A stretch of DNA of 64,000 nt from Bacillota bacterium (GTDB lineage Bacteria; Bacillota_I; Bacilli_A; RFN20; CAG-826): assembly GCA_023393065.1 (NCBI GenBank), contig JAEWMX010000006.1, positions 102,550 through 166,549 on the forward strand, in the 5' to 3' direction. Every line of letters begins with the position of its first letter. Positions within the stretch are counted from its first letter, which is position 1. The translations under genes were made by a program, and so were the position numbers. This document shows positions 1-9,288 of the stretch, piece after piece. The notes beneath the pieces are model-generated. The model did no database searches and was not told where the DNA came from. It saw nothing but the letters and a program-made list of their open reading frames with translations.

Positions 1-61
1 AATCATAATTTCTTGTTCATTTACTTGATTTGTGCCACGATAATTGGCAAGAGGTTTTGGT

Positions 62-328
62 ATGGTTAAACGCATCTTTGGAATCATTTTTGCCCTTGTA
101 GGTCTCGCCGCGATAACCGTCGCCGTAATATTCGGCATTCAAGCCGTTCAAGATTTATTGGCATATGTTGCCGGCGGTATCGATCCCTTAGCCCCAATTG
201 CGTTTGTGATTTTTATTGTCATGGTCGCGGTGTGGGTCGCCCTTTTCATCATCGGCGTCGTCATTTTTATCCCGAGCCTCATCGTTGCGATCAAAGGTCC
301 GAAAAAGAAAAAGTCAACCACAGCATAG
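62..328 (+). CDS. small two-TM membrane protein
   Basis: Hypothetical 88-residue integral membrane protein. It has two long hydrophobic stretches (about residues 3-30 and 46-75) joined by a short Gly/Asp/Pro loop, and ends in a Lys-rich tail (KGPKKKKS) likely to be cytosolic. The ATG at 62 is preferred over an upstream in-frame TTG at 44 because GAGG lies eight bases before it. I do not recognise a family. The next gene has its own promoter, so this may be the last gene of an operon entering from the left. Confidence 0.6.
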   Translation: MVKRIFGIIFALVGLAAITVAVIFGIQAVQDLLAYVAGGIDPLAPIAFVIFIVMVAVWVALFIIGVVIFIPSLIVAIKGPKKKKSTTA

Positions 329-338
329 AGTTCGTGGT

Positions 339-367
339 TTGGCTAATTAAACCCATTCGGCTATAAT
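339..367 (+). promoter_or_regulatory. sigma-A promoter, leaderless
   Basis: TTGGCT (339-344), a 17-bp spacer and a perfect TATAAT (362-367). The start codon of the next gene is at 375, only 7 nt after the -10 box, so transcription should begin at or next to the A of the ATG. No Shine-Dalgarno fits in between. Confidence 0.65.
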
Positions 368-374
368 TGAGTTA

Positions 375-1037
375 ATGATTGACAAAAACGAGAATAATCT
401 CAAAGAAACGCAAGTTGATAGCGATCAAATACAAGATATAAATAGCAAGAAAAAAGGGCGGTTGATTTCTTATCTGCCAGCCCTTTTTATCGCTTTGATA
501 ACGATTAGCCTGCTTCTTTTGATTATTCTTGGAACGATTTTTGGCGGAGGCGCGAATCCAGAAAATCAGGAGCGGGCCTTACACAGCATTGAATTCACTG
601 GAGAAATCGCCGCTTTTGATGAGAATTACACTTATGTCGCGACCGTCGATGAAGAACCCGTTTTTGTCATCGAACAAGGCTTTCGTTGGGATAGTTTGAA
701 ATCAGAAGTACATATTAATATACCATCCTATGAAGAGAGTGTGAGCGTCGATATTGATTTTGGATTGTTCAATCTCAAAACATATGGCGATTCGGCATCC
801 AATGGCGAGAACTATGTTTTTAAAGCCTATGATTCCACGAATAGTCTTTTGAACTCCAAGGCGTTAACGAATGCTCAAAACGACAGCCAAGGCCAAGTGG
901 TATTTGAATACGAAAATATCAATTACATTTCAATTGTCTTCAATGAGCCGATCACGACAATCGGCGAAGACACGACAAGCGGATACTTGTACTTAAAGAG
1001 TATATCTGTTCACGAAATTTTGAATTATTCAAAGTAG
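375..1037 (+). CDS. single-pass membrane protein with extracytoplasmic domain
   Basis: Hypothetical 220-residue protein. A charged cytoplasmic N-terminus (about 1-30) is followed by one hydrophobic segment (about 31-55) and then a roughly 165-residue beta-rich, acidic outer domain with no cysteines and no motif I recognise. The ATG at 375 sits 7 nt behind a perfect TATAAT and has no Shine-Dalgarno, so the mRNA is probably leaderless. Its 3' end overlaps that of the convergent DUF3810 gene by 13 nt. No function can be assigned from sequence. Confidence 0.65.
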   Translation: MIDKNENNLKETQVDSDQIQDINSKKKGRLISYLPALFIALITISLLLLIILGTIFGGGANPENQERALHSIEFTGEIAAFDENYTYVATVDEEPVFVIEQGFRWDSLKSEVHINIPSYEESVSVDIDFGLFNLKTYGDSASNGENYVFKAYDSTNSLLNSKALTNAQNDSQGQVVFEYENINYISIVFNEPITTIGEDTTSGYLYLKSISVHEILNYSK

Positions 1038-2176
1038 ATTGAAAAATATAGTTTTTGAAATGGCGAATACTCGCTGATGTAATAGACGGTATCGCCGGTT
1101 TCGGGATCGGTTGTTTCGCCGATATCGGGATTGTCGACATAAGAGGACACGCCTTCATTTCCGACGATCATGAGATAGAGGTTATTAAACCAAGTCGCTA
1201 AATCGTCGAGAAAATTATATTGTTTCCAGTAGTTGCGAGAATACTGGTAATCGCCTTTGATCTCAGGACGTAGCGAATTCGATAATTCAGCGTATTTATC
1301 GTCATCTCCAACATAGTTGGCCAATGAGATGAGGCTATAAAAAGTCGTGAAGTAGCCCGAATAGCGAAGATAAGGGTTTTCACTGTTTAGAAGCACGCAA
1401 GCGGCAACCAAATTTGCATCTTGTTCGCGCATCGCACCCTTGGAGTGGGCAATTTCGTGTGCCATCGTCGAGACGAGTTGCGAGTCCGGTGTGAGATAGT
1501 TGATGTTTGGCTCCGTCGTCGGAGCAAACGAAATACCTGTAATGTTAAATTCGCGAAATAAGAAAGAGAGAAACATCGGTTTGACATTTGGTGTGAAGTC
1601 CGTGAAGTAATCGGATTCCAGGCGGTCGAATTCAATCTTAAGCAGAACGCTCAATTCACGAATTGTATAAGGTTTTATAACACTTCCGCTCTCATTGAAT
1701 TCAAGTTCGTCCGCACACGAATTAAAGTCGTTTAGAAAGTGCTCGATAATAGGGACGTAATCGGTATTTTCAACATCTTCTTGATACTGGGGAATGTCAA
1801 CCGGATAACGGCCATAAGCAACACCGGCCGTTGAAAAATAATAAGCAAATGTCGAAGCGACAACAAGGATTAGAACAAGTGCTTTATTTAGTCCTAACAA
1901 ACCTCTTTTTTTGCTTAAATCGATAATTATAAAAACGATGAGAACTATTATCGTGACGCCGAAAAGAATAAAGAAAGCCTCGGCAATAGAAAACGGAATG
2001 AGGCTGATAAGAGGACCAATAGCTGATTGGATAAATCGATAGTAGGTCCGCGTCCAAAATTCAGAAGAAGAGGGAAACAAGCGAATAATAATCAGCGCAA
2101 TAAACGCCAAAATAATGGCGATTAGAGCATAAATCTTCGCAAAAATGGCTTTTTTTAGCTGATCTTTTTCTATCAT
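1025..2176 (-). CDS. DUF3810-type membrane zinc-protease-like protein
   Basis: A 383-residue protein with three N-terminal membrane segments (about 12-32, 55-80 and 94-113) and a large soluble domain. That domain holds HEIAH followed by KGAMREQDANLVA, the HExxH plus downstream Glu arrangement of the DUF3810 family, which is thought to be a membrane-anchored zinc metallopeptidase; the substrate is unknown. The match rests on topology and this motif. The ATG at 2176 lies 6 nt behind a TATAAT on the minus strand with no Shine-Dalgarno. Confidence 0.7.
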   Translation of the reverse strand: MIEKDQLKKAIFAKIYALIAIILAFIALIIIRLFPSSSEFWTRTYYRFIQSAIGPLISLIPFSIAEAFFILFGVTIIVLIVFIIIDLSKKRGLLGLNKALVLILVVASTFAYYFSTAGVAYGRYPVDIPQYQEDVENTDYVPIIEHFLNDFNSCADELEFNESGSVIKPYTIRELSVLLKIEFDRLESDYFTDFTPNVKPMFLSFLFREFNITGISFAPTTEPNINYLTPDSQLVSTMAHEIAHSKGAMREQDANLVAACVLLNSENPYLRYSGYFTTFYSLISLANYVGDDDKYAELSNSLRPEIKGDYQYSRNYWKQYNFLDDLATWFNNLYLMIVGNEGVSSYVDNPDIGETTDPETGDTVYYISEYSPFQKLYFSIYFE

Positions 2177-2182
2177 GTGCTT

Positions 2183-2188
2183 ATTATA
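2183..2188 (-). promoter_or_regulatory. -10 box of DUF3810 gene
   Basis: TATAAT on the minus strand, ending 6 nt before the ATG at 2176. No good -35 is seen at the normal distance. The position implies a leaderless transcript. Confidence 0.5.
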
Positions 2189-2208
2189 TAATGACTTAGA
2201 TAGATTAT

Positions 2209-3255
2209 CTATTTTCTCTTTTTCCCATCGCTTTTTGCCGTTTTTTCTTTTCTAGACATCAAATCGCGAACGGTGTCTTCAATCGTATTATAAAAAGGTC
2301 GGACTCGAAATCCCAATTCTCGAACGGCTAAAGCGTTTGAAAAGTTTGAATTAGACACCAGCGTATCCATCGAGTAGGCGGTGAAAATAGGCGGCTGCCT
2401 TTTAATTTTCGACCATAGAGCGGCGAGGGGCGCAAACATTTTGACAAACCAGATTGGAAGAACGCTGCGAATTTTTCTTCGCCGCGATACGCGGCTGGCA
2501 ATCTCGATAATCTCGTAAACCGTGTGATATTGTCCGGATAAGAGATAGCATCTTCCTTCAACGCCACGGTCAGCTGCTTTTATTATTCCATCTGCGACAT
2601 CGCGGACATCGACGATGTTATAGCCTCCTTTAACAACTGAAGTCAAAGAGCCGTCAAGATAATTATTTAAGACAGCCGTGAAGTGTCCATTCATCTCATC
2701 GTTGGGGCCAATGATTCCCGAAGGATGGACGATAATCCCTCTGAGACCTTCTTTGACCGCATCCAATACATATTGGCTCGCTTCGGCTTTTGTCTTTGCG
2801 TAAAAGCCATTGACTTCTTCGGGACTAAAATGGTCCTGTTCGGTAATCACTTTTTTCTTTGATAATTCCTTAAGGGCGTGGACGCTGGAGACATAGATAA
2901 ATTTCTCAACATTGCGCTTTTTTGCAATGTCGGTGATGTTTTTCGTACCGGTGACATTCACATCATAGACGAGTTGATTAAACGAGCTTTCGACCGTGAT
3001 GATTCCCGCGCAATGAATGACTATTTGCGTCGCCTCTTCAGATTTAAAAGATAAGAAATTTTCGACATCCTCGTATTTGCGGATATCTCCTTCGACAAAG
3101 TATATTTCGCCTTGTTTTTGGTTTTCAAACTCACGTTTTTTATCGTGAGGTAAAATGAAGGCGACGATCGTTTTCTTAAGCCCCAGCAAAAGGTTGACGA
3201 TCGTGCGGCCGAGGTGCCCGGTCGCACCGGTGATATAGTAAATAATATTTTTCAT
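2209..3255 (-). CDS. NAD(P)-dependent epimerase/dehydratase (extended SDR)
   Basis: A 348-residue extended short-chain dehydrogenase/reductase. The N-terminal Rossmann motif TGATGHLGR binds NAD(P). Other hallmarks are an acidic residue after the third strand (VEGDIRKYEDV), a Ser in VSSVHAL and the catalytic YAKTK. It most resembles dihydroflavonol-reductase/sugar-epimerase-like SDRs, but the substrate cannot be read from sequence. The start at 3255 is chosen over an upstream in-frame start because AAGGAGGTG lies just before it. The C-terminus is Lys-rich. Confidence 0.85.
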   Translation of the reverse strand: MKNIIYYITGATGHLGRTIVNLLLGLKKTIVAFILPHDKKREFENQKQGEIYFVEGDIRKYEDVENFLSFKSEEATQIVIHCAGIITVESSFNQLVYDVNVTGTKNITDIAKKRNVEKFIYVSSVHALKELSKKKVITEQDHFSPEEVNGFYAKTKAEASQYVLDAVKEGLRGIIVHPSGIIGPNDEMNGHFTAVLNNYLDGSLTSVVKGGYNIVDVRDVADGIIKAADRGVEGRCYLLSGQYHTVYEIIEIASRVSRRRKIRSVLPIWFVKMFAPLAALWSKIKRQPPIFTAYSMDTLVSNSNFSNALAVRELGFRVRPFYNTIEDTVRDLMSRKEKTAKSDGKKRK

Positions 3256-3378
3256 AAATACACCTCCTTCTTTATTATGGAATAAAAAAGAAATAATATG
3301 CAAATAATCGAAGTTGCGCGCCAAGAAAAAATAGTATTGTTATTAACTAACAACTGTCGAGTATGTTAATATATTGAT

Positions 3379-3867
3379 ATGATTAAAAAAGCAATTTATC
3401 CTGGTTCGTTTGACCCCGTGTCTAACGGCCACATCGATATTATCGAGCGCATCTCGCGGCTTTTTGAGCGCGTGTTCGTGGTCGTGGCAGTCAATCCCAA
3501 TAAGAACTATATATTTACGGCCGATGAACGCGTAGAAATGCTGCAAAAAGCGACGCGCCACCTCTTAAATGTGAGCGTTGAAAAAAGCGATCAGATCCTC
3601 GTCGATTATGTTCGTCAAAAAGGCGAAGGCGTCATTATTCGCGGCGTGCGCAACGTCAACGACTATCAAAACGAAATTACGATGTATCAATTCAATCACA
3701 CGAGCGATCCAAATATCGAGACGCTGATCATGTTCCCTTCTAGTCACAATCTCTTTATCTCCGCTTCTTACATAAAAGAATTAGCTCTTTTTAATGCCGA
3801 TATTTCGCCATATGTCCCAAAGGGACTCGCTGATTTTATCTCTCAAAAAATTCGCGAAAGAAAATAA
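3379..3867 (+). CDS. coaD: phosphopantetheine adenylyltransferase, copy 1
   Basis: A 162-residue CoaD, normal length, catalysing ATP + 4'-phosphopantetheine to dephospho-CoA, the penultimate step of CoA synthesis. It shows PGSFDP near residue 8, the nucleotidyl-transfer motif SNGH (residues 15-18; TxGH with Ser for Thr), RGVRN and an ISAS-YIKELA segment. No Shine-Dalgarno precedes the ATG; an AT-rich TAATAT ends 6 nt upstream, so it may be leaderless. A second, clearly paralogous coaD lies at 59160-59657. Confidence 0.92.
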   Translation: MIKKAIYPGSFDPVSNGHIDIIERISRLFERVFVVVAVNPNKNYIFTADERVEMLQKATRHLLNVSVEKSDQILVDYVRQKGEGVIIRGVRNVNDYQNEITMYQFNHTSDPNIETLIMFPSSHNLFISASYIKELALFNADISPYVPKGLADFISQKIRERK

Positions 3868-3943
3868 GAATAAACTTGAGCTCTAATCATTTTTTTAGCA
3901 TTTTTAATAATTCGATTTATAAATAGGAAAAGGGGGTGTTGAT

Positions 3944-4858
3944 ATGTTCATCTTTCGACCATCGCTAAAAATCTTTAAGCGCAGTCTTGACTTATACGAA
4001 TATAAACGGATACGCAAGACCAAACCTTTTGCCGAAATAAGCGGATGGAAAGACATTCCTTATATCGCCGATAATAATGTCGAACACCTCCTCGATATTT
4101 ATCATCCTGTCGGCCCGCGAAACAATCACCTCATCCTCGATATTCACGGAGGCTCTTATGCCTTTGGCTTCAAAGGTCTAAATTACATCTTCAATTCGTA
4201 TTTCGTCGCCAAAGGCTTCTCTGTTGTCGCAATCAATTACACCCTCGTCAAAAAAGGTACGAGCATCTACGAGCAAGTTCTCGACATTTTCGCGGCTCTT
4301 AATTTTCTTGAAGCGAACAAGGAAAAATACGACTTGCCCTTAGATAACTTTATCCTCTTGGGCGATTCGGCGGGTGGTCATCTAGCTCTCTTGACTGATT
4401 TGATATTTAAATCAAAAGAAGCGCAGGATTACTACGGCATCAAACGCCTTCCCGACATTAAAATCAAATGTGTTGCCACTAATTGTGGAGTCTATGATTT
4501 TGAGGAAGTCGTCGAATATGCCAAGCGCGTTATTCACAAGTCGGCTATGCCGTATTTATTCTCAAATAGATACCTCGAAAGAGACTTTTTGAAAATGAAC
4601 AATCCGGCTTATTACATAAGAAAAGTTAAACCTGATCCCGTTTTTGTCTCTTCTTGCCATTACGACTTTCTTAAGAAGCACAGCTTTATGCTTCGCGATG
4701 AGCTTCTGAGGCAGGCGTTGACCCACCATTATGAATTTGAACCTTCTCTCGATATCAAAATCGGCCATGTTTACAATCTCGTCTTGCCGGATAGCAAACA
4801 AGGCAAGCGCACCAACGATGCGATGGCCGAATTTTTCCTTCGCGATTTCTCGAAATAA
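3944..4858 (+). CDS. alpha/beta hydrolase, esterase/lipase-like
   Basis: A 304-residue alpha/beta hydrolase of the hormone-sensitive-lipase/carboxylesterase type. HGG (in LDIHGGSYAFG) forms the oxyanion hole, GDSAGG holds the nucleophile Ser, and a late His occurs in KIGHVYN; the Asp is not assigned with certainty. There is no signal peptide, so it should be cytosolic. An AGGGGG Shine-Dalgarno lies just before the ATG. Substrate unknown; probably a small ester. Confidence 0.8.
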   Translation: MFIFRPSLKIFKRSLDLYEYKRIRKTKPFAEISGWKDIPYIADNNVEHLLDIYHPVGPRNNHLILDIHGGSYAFGFKGLNYIFNSYFVAKGFSVVAINYTLVKKGTSIYEQVLDIFAALNFLEANKEKYDLPLDNFILLGDSAGGHLALLTDLIFKSKEAQDYYGIKRLPDIKIKCVATNCGVYDFEEVVEYAKRVIHKSAMPYLFSNRYLERDFLKMNNPAYYIRKVKPDPVFVSSCHYDFLKKHSFMLRDELLRQALTHHYEFEPSLDIKIGHVYNLVLPDSKQGKRTNDAMAEFFLRDFSK

Positions 4859-4890
4859 TTACGTTTTATAATTTTCATTGAAAATTACTT

Positions 4891-4918
4891 TTGGTTGCGC
4901 GCATAACGAAGATAATAT
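4891..4918 (+). promoter_or_regulatory. putative promoter of polyamine operon
   Basis: TTGGTT (4891-4896), 16-bp spacer, TAATAT (4913-4918), followed 14 nt later by the ATG at 4933. There is no Shine-Dalgarno, so any leader is very short. Confidence 0.4.
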
Positions 4919-4932
4919 AAGATTTATGTGCT

Positions 4933-7542
4933 ATGAAATTAAACCAAAACCAAACGCCGTTTCTCGATGCCTTAGTCAAATACGTCAATGAAAATATATC
5001 CCCTTTTGATGTTCCCGGACACCATATGGGCAATGTCGAAAATCGCTTAAAAGATTTTTTAGGCACGAAAACTTTTCGTAGCGACGTCAATGCCCCTATC
5101 GGTCTCGATTCCCTTCAACATCCGACTGGGGTCATCGCTCAAGCCCAAGAGTTGATGGCTGATTTTACAGGCGCTGACCACAGTTACTTTTTAGTTAATG
5201 GCACGACCAGCGGCATCATCGCGATGATTATGTCGGTTTGCAAAGCCGACGACAAAATTATCTTACCGCGCAATGTCCACAAATCGATTATCAGCGCTTT
5301 GGTGTTATCGGGTTCGATTCCGATTTATGTAATGCCAAAAATTGATCGGCAATTAGAAATCGCCAACCAGCCGAGTCTCGAGGACTACAAGCGAGCGATT
5401 CTCCGCTATCCGAGCGCCAAGGCCATATTGGTAATCAACCCCACTTATTTTGGTGCGGTGAGCGATCTTCGCGAAATAACCGCTTTTGCCCACGCCCACA
5501 ACGTGACTGTCTTAGTTGACGAAGCTCACGGGGCGCATTATTACTTTAGTAAAAACGGACCACTCTCGGCGATGGCCTGCGGTGCCGATCTCGCCAGCGT
5601 CTCCTTTCACAAAACGGGCGGATCCTTGACTCAATCAAGCGTTCTTCTTTTAAAAGGCGATCGCGTTTCGCCCAGCGAAGTTCAAAAATCATTGAGTATC
5701 ATCAACACGACATCGCCATCGAATATTCTAATCGCCAGCATCGATGCCGCTCGCCACTTCGCCGCGACCAAAGGCCAAGAAGCGATGGATCAAGTTCTTG
5801 AATTAGCGCAACATGCCCGCGAGCAAATTTCGAAAATTAAAGGATTTATTCCCCGCGGCCGTGAGCACTTTTTACAAAAAGGCTGTTTTGATTATGACGA
5901 GACCAAGTTGGTAATTGAACTTGATCATCTCGATTTGAGCGGCTTTGACCTCTACTATCTCCTTAAGGAGAAGTATCAGATTCAAGTCGAATTGGCCGAG
6001 ACATATGTCGTTCTTGGAATTTTGGCCATCGGCACCAAAAAAGAACACCTCAAGCATTTATTCTCCGCTCTAAAAGATATTAGTCGCGAGCATTATAATC
6101 GCAAAATTACTTATCCTCGCCACTCTTTTAGCGTCGGGTTCCCCTATCTTCTCGTTCGCCCTCGCTCGGCGTTTTACGCACCGAGCAAGCGAATCCCAAT
6201 TATTGATGCCGCCAACGAAATATCAAAGGAATCAATCATGATTTATCCACCCGGAATCCCCTTAATTATTCCCGGTGAGATTTTTACCAACGACCTGATT
6301 GAGAGAATCAAAACATATAAGCAGACAGGAATCACGATGATCAGCGATTATAGCGACGGCACCGTAAATGTGATTGATAAAGAGCATTGGAATCGCTTCT
6401 CTTCTTATCAGAAAGCATATCAAGACTATTCCACAAAACGCATCACGACACCACATAACGACGGCTATTCCATGCCTTTTGAGGGCGATGCCCATCAGGC
6501 GACATTCGTCCTTCTTCCTTTCCGCAAAGATACATGGCGCGAGGGAGCCAAACCTGCTCGCGAAGCATATAAAGATGTGATTCGCGCTATCGCTCATTTC
6601 GAGCCGGTCATCGTCGGTATTCATCCAACTATTTACGATGTCGCTGCGGGTGAATTTTCGAATATTGACAATGTGAATATCATCAAAATTAAATACAACG
6701 ATGCCTGGGCTCGCGACAACGCGCCAATCTTTGTCAAGAAAGGCGCGAAAGTTCGCTCCGTTGATTTCCGTTTTAATGCCTGGAGCGGCGATGAAGGCGG
6801 ACTATATTCCAATTACTTCGACGACGATCGGCTCGCTAGCGTCTTGTCAAAGAAGCTGAACATCAGCAGTTATTATATCGAGGATTTTGTTCTGGAGGGC
6901 GGAAGCATCCATGTCGATGGTCAAGGCACATGTCTTGTCACGGAAGCATGCCTTCTTTCCAAAGGCAGGAATCCCCACCTTAGCAAACAAGAAATTGAAG
7001 AGACGCTAAAAACCAATCTCGGCATCGGCAAAGTCATATGGCTTAAAAATGGCATTTATCAAGATGAGACGAGCGAACACGTCGATAACATGGCTTGTTT
7101 TGTCCGCCCGGGCGTGATTGCGCTAGCGTGGACCACGGATCGCAGCGACCCCCAATACAAGTATTCGCAAGATGCATATCGAGTTCTCAAGAATGAAACG
7201 GATGCCAATGGAAATCCGCTCACCATCGTCAAAGTTCGCTTGCCCAAACCAATGTACATGAGCAAGGACGAAGCAAAAGGTATTCGCGGTTCTCGATCAA
7301 ACGCCAAAAAGCGCGAGCCAAACATGCGCTTGGCAGCATCTTACATCAATTACTATCAAGGCAAAGATTTTGTCATCCTTCCCGCCTTTGGCGTCAAGGA
7401 AGACAAGGCGGCTTACGACCAATTCGTGGAGCTTTATCCTGACAAAAAAGTTGTGCAAGTCAATTCTCGCGAGATACTTCTCGGGGGCGGTAACATCCAC
7501 TGCATAACAATGCAAATACCTGAAGCGAAAAAAGGAGAATGA
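4933..7542 (+). CDS. arginine decarboxylase-agmatine deiminase fusion
   Basis: An 869-residue bifunctional protein. Residues 1 to about 485 are a PLP-dependent Orn/Lys/Arg decarboxylase of the short Firmicute type: PGHHMGN near 28, HPTG near 63, DEAHG (H199) and the Schiff-base lysine K227 in SFHKTGG. Residues about 505-869 are a complete agmatine deiminase: MPFEGDAHQ near 514, DAWARD (590-595), LEGGSIHVDG near 654, SEHVDN (715-719) and the catalytic Cys857 in GGGNIHC. A linker of about 20 residues joins them with no stop or frameshift. Predicted chemistry is arginine to agmatine to N-carbamoylputrescine. Decarboxylase specificity (Arg rather than Lys/Orn) is inferred from the fused deiminase and the amidase downstream. 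Confidence 0.88.
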   Translation: MKLNQNQTPFLDALVKYVNENISPFDVPGHHMGNVENRLKDFLGTKTFRSDVNAPIGLDSLQHPTGVIAQAQELMADFTGADHSYFLVNGTTSGIIAMIMSVCKADDKIILPRNVHKSIISALVLSGSIPIYVMPKIDRQLEIANQPSLEDYKRAILRYPSAKAILVINPTYFGAVSDLREITAFAHAHNVTVLVDEAHGAHYYFSKNGPLSAMACGADLASVSFHKTGGSLTQSSVLLLKGDRVSPSEVQKSLSIINTTSPSNILIASIDAARHFAATKGQEAMDQVLELAQHAREQISKIKGFIPRGREHFLQKGCFDYDETKLVIELDHLDLSGFDLYYLLKEKYQIQVELAETYVVLGILAIGTKKEHLKHLFSALKDISREHYNRKITYPRHSFSVGFPYLLVRPRSAFYAPSKRIPIIDAANEISKESIMIYPPGIPLIIPGEIFTNDLIERIKTYKQTGITMISDYSDGTVNVIDKEHWNRFSSYQKAYQDYSTKRITTPHNDGYSMPFEGDAHQATFVLLPFRKDTWREGAKPAREAYKDVIRAIAHFEPVIVGIHPTIYDVAAGEFSNIDNVNIIKIKYNDAWARDNAPIFVKKGAKVRSVDFRFNAWSGDEGGLYSNYFDDDRLASVLSKKLNISSYYIEDFVLEGGSIHVDGQGTCLVTEACLLSKGRNPHLSKQEIEETLKTNLGIGKVIWLKNGIYQDETSEHVDNMACFVRPGVIALAWTTDRSDPQYKYSQDAYRVLKNETDANGNPLTIVKVRLPKPMYMSKDEAKGIRGSRSNAKKREPNMRLAASYINYYQGKDFVILPAFGVKEDKAAYDQFVELYPDKKVVQVNSREILLGGGNIHCITMQIPEAKKGE

Positions 7543-7547
7543 CGAAT

Positions 7548-8408
7548 ATGAAAGTTGCCATAACCCAGTTTAAAATGTCGTGGAATATTGAAGAAAACCT
7601 CTCAAAAGCTGAACAAATGGTTCGAAAAGCAGCACAAAAAGGCGCGCAAATAATTCTTCTTCCTGAACTTTTCAAAACTCCGTATTTTTGCCAAAAGGAA
7701 AATTATGACTACTTCGACTTAGCGGAAGAAAGCGAATCCTCACCGACGATTTCGCGCTTTCAGAAATTGGCCGCAGAACTGAATGTCGTCTTGCCAATAT
7801 CCTTTTTTGAAAAATCCGGCAATGTCCATTTTAACTCTTTAGTCATGATTGATTCCGACGGCAAGAATCTAGGCTTATATCGCAAGTCGCACATTCCGAC
7901 TGGAGAATGTTATGAGGAAAAATTTTATTTTTCGCCAGGCGACACCGGCTTCAAAGTATTTAAAACAAAATGCGGGCGAATCGGAGTCGGCATTTGCTGG
8001 GACCAATGGTTTCCGGAAGTGGCGCGAAGCCTCGCCTTGCTCGGAGCCCAACTTATCGTCTATCCAACCGCAATCGGAAGCGAGCCGGTTCTCCCTAAAG
8101 ATTCCAAAGATCACTGGCAGAATACTATGCGTGGGCATGCAGCGGCCAATATCATTCCGGTCTTAGCTTCAAACCGCATCGGAACCGAATCTGATAAGGA
8201 CTCGGCCATGACCTTTTTTGGCAGTAGTTTTATCGCTGATGAAGATGGCAATATCGCCGTCGAGTTGTCGCGCGATGAAGAAAATATTGCCATTGCCGAA
8301 TTCGATTTGAAGAGCATTGACAAAAAGCGTATCTCTTGGGGCGTCTTTCGCGATCGCCGCCCGGATTTATATGGAAGCATCATCAATTTTGATGATTCAA
8401 AGAAGTAA
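7548..8408 (+). CDS. aguB: N-carbamoylputrescine amidase
   Basis: A 286-residue nitrilase-superfamily amidase converting N-carbamoylputrescine to putrescine, CO2 and ammonia. The Glu-Lys-Cys triad is visible: E in LLPELFKTPYF, K in YRKSHIPTG, C in GVGICWDQWFPE. Close agreement with plant and bacterial AguB includes the CQ after PYF and the RMGHAAAN-like RGHAAAN. GGAG lies 10 nt before the ATG at 7548; another ATG at 7539 overlaps the upstream TGA but is only one base from the Shine-Dalgarno. It completes the putrescine pathway begun by the upstream fusion. Confidence 0.9.
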   Translation: MKVAITQFKMSWNIEENLSKAEQMVRKAAQKGAQIILLPELFKTPYFCQKENYDYFDLAEESESSPTISRFQKLAAELNVVLPISFFEKSGNVHFNSLVMIDSDGKNLGLYRKSHIPTGECYEEKFYFSPGDTGFKVFKTKCGRIGVGICWDQWFPEVARSLALLGAQLIVYPTAIGSEPVLPKDSKDHWQNTMRGHAAANIIPVLASNRIGTESDKDSAMTFFGSSFIADEDGNIAVELSRDEENIAIAEFDLKSIDKKRISWGVFRDRRPDLYGSIINFDDSKK

Positions 8409-8413
8409 CTGAC

Positions 8414-8857
8414 ATGGGCATTCACGCCTTTTTAGCCGGTGCAAATGCCGTCTGCTTTCTTAAAAACAAACATAAGTACGCGATGATTTGCGCATGGGCG
8501 ACAATGATTGATTACGATGTTGTGGGACTCCTGATTGGCGAGCAGAGCGTCACTGGCAAAAACTTGGAAGTAGGAATGATGATTGGCGTATCTGCCCTCA
8601 GCAAAGAACAAAAAGACATCGCCATCACTTTCGGCAATAATCACAGCGATGAAGTAGATAAATTTGCGAATGTTCCTCATGAAATCGATGAGAGCGCCAT
8701 TCTTATTAAAAACGCCAAAAACAATCTCGTGTGCAAAATTGAAAATATTATGCGTTTGAACGCCGAAAACGACGATTTATTTGTCGTCGCTAAATTCGTG
8801 AGAACGAAAGAGGATAAAGCAAAAGATTTTCTTGAGGCTGAAGAAGTTTTTCGCTAA
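8414..8857 (+). CDS. flavin-reductase-like FMN-binding protein
   Basis: A 147-residue protein resembling the flavin reductase/FMN-binding split-barrel family. The N-terminal part (AWATMIDYDVVGLLIG, then MMIGVSALSKEQKDIA) corresponds to the strand-loop that binds FMN, and FANV matches a later family position. It follows aguB by 5 nt with no strong Shine-Dalgarno, so it may be coupled to the polyamine operon. It is short for the family, and the substrate is unknown. Confidence 0.55.
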   Translation: MGIHAFLAGANAVCFLKNKHKYAMICAWATMIDYDVVGLLIGEQSVTGKNLEVGMMIGVSALSKEQKDIAITFGNNHSDEVDKFANVPHEIDESAILIKNAKNNLVCKIENIMRLNAENDDLFVVAKFVRTKEDKAKDFLEAEEVFR

Positions 8858-9228
8858 TGGTTTTTGTCTTTAATCAGGGCTTCGATTTTTTTAAAGGTTT
8901 CTTCTGACAATACATGCTCGATCAAGCAGCAGTCGCGATCGGCATTTTTTTCTGAGACGCCAAGACTAAGCAAATATTTCTTTAAAGTCGTGTGGCGGTG
9001 GTAGACCCTTTTGGCGATCCTTTTCCCTGCCGGAGTGAATTCGATTTCTGAATAGGGCGTCTTGTTGATGAAACCTAAACGCAGGAGTTCGTGTGTGGCT
9101 TTGTTGACGGCGGGACGAGAGACATTGAGCAAGCGTGAAACACGAGCAGATTCCAAGGGTTCTTTATTTTTATAAAGAATATAGAATGCCTCCAAGTAAT
9201 CTTCGATTGCTTTGCTCGTTTTTTTCAT
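8854..9228 (-). CDS. DtxR/MntR-type metal-dependent repressor
   Basis: A 124-residue regulator. A winged helix-turn-helix (about 5-65; SARVSRLLNVSRPAVNKATHEL as the helix-turn-helix) precedes a dimerisation helix region with metal-ligand-type residues (DRDCCLIEHVLSEE). There is no C-terminal SH3 domain, and it is slightly shorter than typical MntR. It is divergent from feoAB with about 145 bp between them, which suggests it controls ferrous iron uptake; Mn versus Fe specificity is open. Its 3' end overlaps the convergent gene by 4 nt. Confidence 0.85.
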   Translation of the reverse strand: MKKTSKAIEDYLEAFYILYKNKEPLESARVSRLLNVSRPAVNKATHELLRLGFINKTPYSEIEFTPAGKRIAKRVYHRHTTLKKYLLSLGVSEKNADRDCCLIEHVLSEETFKKIEALIKDKNH

Positions 9229-9288
9229 ATGAGAATTCCTATGTAAACGCTACCATTATAGCACTAGTAAAAAGCGAATACAAAAAAA

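Noticed and set aside
6262..6624. Reverse-strand 120-codon open frame inside the decarboxylase-deiminase gene
   Set aside because: It lies within a clear conserved gene and has no ribosome site or recognisable protein features.
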